From Pseudomonadota bacterium (GTDB lineage Bacteria > Pseudomonadota > Alphaproteobacteria > Sphingomonadales > Sphingomonadaceae): DNA of 64,000 bases. Each line of letters begins with the position of its first letter. Position 1 is the first letter of the stretch. Positions 61,572 through 64,000 of the stretch are shown piece after piece. Where the stretch lies: assembly GCA_023458055.1 (NCBI GenBank), contig JAEXAW010000006.1, positions 1-64,000 of the forward strand, written 5' to 3'. The position numbers and the translations under genes were made by a program. The notes beneath the pieces were generated by a model. The model had not been told where the DNA came from. It saw nothing but the letters and a program-made list of their open reading frames with translations, and ran no database searches.

Positions 61572-62219
61572 ATGAAACCGCCGCGCGGCCTTGATCCTGA
61601 AGAAAAAGCGGTGTGGCGGCGTGTGGCCGCAACGGTGAAGCCGATGCCGGGGCGCAAGCGGCGGGAGGCCGTGGTCGAACCGGCTCATATCAAAGCGCCG
61701 CCGCCACCTGTCGCTGCGGGTCCGCGCCGCATTGTCGAACCTATGACTCCGGCGGAATGGACCGTCGGCAGCAAGGCCGGTCGCGGCAAGAGTCATGGTG
61801 CGGCGGGTCTGACCTCGACCGGTCACGCGCATCCCTCTTCACACATCATGCAACCCGGCGCGGCAAGCCTGGATGGCGGCTGGGACCGGCGCTTCCGGCG
61901 GGGCGCGATCCGCCCTGAACGCAGCATTGACCTCCACGGTTATACGCTCGATCAGGCCCACGCCTTATTGGAGCGCGCCTTGGCTGATGCGCTCGCCGAT
62001 GACGTGCGGGTGCTCCTCCTTATCACGGGCAAGGAACGTCCCGAGCGGGAGGCGCACGGCGATGCACCATGGCGCCGACGCGGCATCATCCGTGCCTCGA
62101 TTGCCGACTGGCTGACCCACTCGCGCCATGCATCGATGATCGCGGCCGTACGCGGTGCCCATCCGCGTGATGGTGGCAAAGGCGCGCTTTACGTCATCCT
62201 GCGCCGCAAGCGCGGCTAA
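61572..62219 (+). CDS. Smr-domain protein
   Basis: A 215-residue Smr/MutS2-C-terminal domain protein, starting at ATG 61572. The N-terminal half is basic and Pro-rich, like YdaL/SmrA-type proteins (LDPEEKAVWRRVAATVKP). The Smr domain (about 115-212) has ERSIDLHGYTLDQAHALLE with DLHG, VLLLITGKERP (TGKG-like) and GALYVILRRK. Smr domains nick RNA or DNA; recent work links them to ribosome rescue or mRNA cleavage. It probably forms an operon with mltA. Confidence 0.9.
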   Translation: MKPPRGLDPEEKAVWRRVAATVKPMPGRKRREAVVEPAHIKAPPPPVAAGPRRIVEPMTPAEWTVGSKAGRGKSHGAAGLTSTGHAHPSSHIMQPGAASLDGGWDRRFRRGAIRPERSIDLHGYTLDQAHALLERALADALADDVRVLLLITGKERPEREAHGDAPWRRRGIIRASIADWLTHSRHASMIAAVRGAHPRDGGKGALYVILRRKRG

Positions 62220-62377
62220 TGCTCGGCCGGACTATGGTAAAAAAGGGCTTTAATAACAGCTTTTTTTAACCAATATCGAGCATAACAAGGGCAGGTCGCG
62301 AATCTCGTGATGCGGGGCATCCTTTGTGCACGAGCCAGACCAAGCGCGTTTCCTGGCGCGCCCGAAGGATATTAAGG

Positions 62378-64000
62378 TTGCTGCGAGACCGTATCATTAT
62401 TTTCTGCGCTGTCGCTGTGACCATGGCGATTGCGATGCTGCTTGTTGTCGGCGGCCATGAAGTATTCCGCGACCCGATCCATATCGCGCAATGGCTCAGC
62501 TTGTCGGCGCTTGCCGGTATCATCGCAACGGTGGCCGCAGACTGGCTGATGCGCGGCACCGATACGGCGCTGGTTGCCGCGGTCGACCGGCTGACGTCGG
62601 GCGCTCAGGGTGATTTCACCGGGGCGGTGCCCGAAACCGTAGTGCAACGCTTGCCGCATCTAGGCTCAGCGATGCAACAGCTGTTCCATCATTATGAAAG
62701 CGCGATGGAAAAGGTTCAGGCGCTGGCGCTGTTTGATCCGGTAACCGGGCTTGCCAATCGCACCCATTTTTACCGTCAGGTCGAAAAGATGATCGAACAG
62801 CAGGGGCCAGTGAAGGGCGTCGGCACGATGTTCTTCATTGATCTTGATGGCTTCAAGGCGGTCAATGACCTGTTCGGCCATGCGGTCGGCGATCAATTGC
62901 TCCAGCGTGTTGCCGGGCGGCTCAAGGGGTTGGTGCTGGCGAGCGACGCCTTCCCCTATGACGATACCGTCATCGCGCGGCTGGCCGGTGACGAATTTGC
63001 CGTGTTTTGCCAGAACGCCCATAGCGTTGAGTCCGCGCACAAACTGGCGCGTTTTTTTGTGAGCAGCCTCGGCGCACCCTATGATATTGACGGGCAGATG
63101 CTGGAGGTGGGGGCATCGCTGGGCGTAAGCCATTTTCCGCAGCATGGACAGACCCTGCCCGCACTGTTGCGGAGCGCCGACGTCGCCATGTACCATGCCA
63201 AGAGCAACGGGCGCGGACGGGTCGAGGTGTACAGTTCAAAGCTTGCGGACCAGCTTCAGAACCGGGCGTCGCTCGAACTGGATTTACGCAATGCGCTCGA
63301 TGCGCGGCTGCTGCATATTCTCTACCAGCCGCAATACCGGATCGCGGACGGTGCGGTTATTGGCTTGGAAGCGCTGGTGCGCTGGCAGCATCCACAGCGC
63401 GGGCTCCTCAGCCCGGCAGAATTTGTCCCCCTCGCCGAAGATACCGGCCTCATCGTCAAGATGGGCCAGCTGGTGTTCGACGAGGTGTGCGGCACGATTT
63501 CGGGCTGGCGCGCGCAAGGGCTTACCTGCCGGGTCGCGGTTAATATCTCGCCGCGCGAGATTGCTTACCCCGAATTTTTCGACCGCATCGTCGAAACGAT
63601 GGACCTGCAGGACGTCCCGGGATCCTCGCTCGAGCTTGAGATGACCGAAACGCTGGCGATGGAACTGTCGAGCGAGTTGCTCGACAAGATTTCGTTGCTG
63701 CGCGAGCGAGGGGTTACCATCGCCATTGACGATTTCGGCACCGGCTATTCCAACTTGTCACGGCTCAAGGAATTACCGATTGACCGGGTGAAGCTGCACC
63801 AGAGCCTCACCAGCGACCTCCTTCATTCGGAAAATGCGCGCACCGTATGTAGTGCGGTGGTGAGCCTTGCGCATGGTCTTGGCTTTTCGGTCATCGCGGA
63901 AGGTGTGGAGACCACGGAGCAACTTGAATTGCTCAAATCCTTACGCTGCGACAATGCCCAAGGCTATGTGTTGGCGAGCCCGATGTCGGACGAGGCGGCA
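62378..64000 (+). CDS. GGDEF/EAL cyclic-di-GMP protein (runs off right edge)
   Basis: The frame is open from TTG 62378 (AAGG before it; TTG 62324 is an alternative) to the window end, over 540 residues. An N-terminal pair of membrane helices (IIIFCAVAVTMAIAMLLVV, LSLSALAGIIATVAA) is followed by a GGDEF domain (DPVTGLANRTHFYRQ, FFIDLDGFKAVND) whose signature reads AGDEF, and an EAL domain with EALVRWQHP, DDFGTGYSNLSRLK and IAEGVET. The EAL residues for phosphodiesterase activity appear intact. AGDEF in place of GGDEF can still be active in some proteins, so both activities are possible. The C-terminus is not seen. Confidence 0.9.
   Translation, partial: MLRDRIIIFCAVAVTMAIAMLLVVGGHEVFRDPIHIAQWLSLSALAGIIATVAADWLMRGTDTALVAAVDRLTSGAQGDFTGAVPETVVQRLPHLGSAMQQLFHHYESAMEKVQALALFDPVTGLANRTHFYRQVEKMIEQQGPVKGVGTMFFIDLDGFKAVNDLFGHAVGDQLLQRVAGRLKGLVLASDAFPYDDTVIARLAGDEFAVFCQNAHSVESAHKLARFFVSSLGAPYDIDGQMLEVGASLGVSHFPQHGQTLPALLRSADVAMYHAKSNGRGRVEVYSSKLADQLQNRASLELDLRNALDARLLHILYQPQYRIADGAVIGLEALVRWQHPQRGLLSPAEFVPLAEDTGLIVKMGQLVFDEVCGTISGWRAQGLTCRVAVNISPREIAYPEFFDRIVETMDLQDVPGSSLELEMTETLAMELSSELLDKISLLRERGVTIAIDDFGTGYSNLSRLKELPIDRVKLHQSLTSDLLHSENARTVCSAVVSLAHGLGFSVIAEGVETTEQLELLKSLRCDNAQGYVLASPMSDEAA

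Overview
The window looks like a chromosomal segment of an alphaproteobacterium, most likely a sphingomonad (order Sphingomonadales; Sphingopyxis/Sphingorhabdus-like). The basis is the housekeeping gene order dut-coaBC ... ubiB-ubiE ... mutM-rpsT-dnaA, the moderately high GC, and short palindromic intergenic repeats of the kind common in sphingomonad genomes. The genus is inference; no search could be run.

Layout. (1) 1-6549: the 3' end of acs, a LuxR-type response regulator and an SLC5-domain hybrid histidine kinase (CrbR/CrbS-like, known elsewhere to control acetate use), and divergently prpE; together a short-chain acyl-CoA activation module with its sensor. (2) 6707-32026: a 25.3 kb integrative mobilizable element in the 3' end of tRNA-Arg(CCG). 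It has a 12-bp direct repeat at both ends, mobC and an HUH relaxase at the left, a TraG/VirD4-like coupling protein and a large serine integrase at the right, and a dense cargo: a HEPN-motif protein, an orphan adenine methyltransferase, an ATPase/HNH pair (Septu-like), a lone PD-(D/E)XK protein, a complete Dcm/Vsr/MvaI-type restriction-modification set with a GNAT protein, a Hachiman system (HamA/HamB) with a DUF3223 gene behind it, and a TetR-controlled pair encoding a secreted thrombospondin-type-1-repeat protein and a pilin-like protein. (3) 32140-44782: chromosomal repair and metabolism genes (nth, dapB, tag, alkB, an HWE-type kinase, sirtuin, moeB-like, dut, coaBC, a GtrA-fused glycosyltransferase, ubiB, ubiE). 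(4) 45125-47385: a PARIS-like AriA/AriB pair placed between ubiE and mutM. (5) 48066-64000: mutM, rpsT, dnaA, a DUF4136 lipoprotein, a single-protein type IIG restriction-modification enzyme, trpS, murJ, secB, a Tim44-domain protein, mltA, an Smr protein, and the start of a GGDEF/EAL protein that runs off the window.

How it fits together. The element carries its own transfer-initiation genes but no visible type IV secretion channel, so it should depend on a helper for mating. Its cargo is mainly anti-phage. The two chromosomal defence loci (PARIS-like and type IIG) lie outside the element.

Most striking observation: the integrase reading frame crosses the right attachment core and ends in antisense tRNA sequence, while at the left end an open frame of 59 codons begins in the same core, in the same phase, and stops 9 bp before mobC. 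Closing the circle would give the integrase a different C-terminus and place it directly upstream of the mobilization genes. Small palindromic repeats have also been taken into the coding sequence of coaBC and tag.
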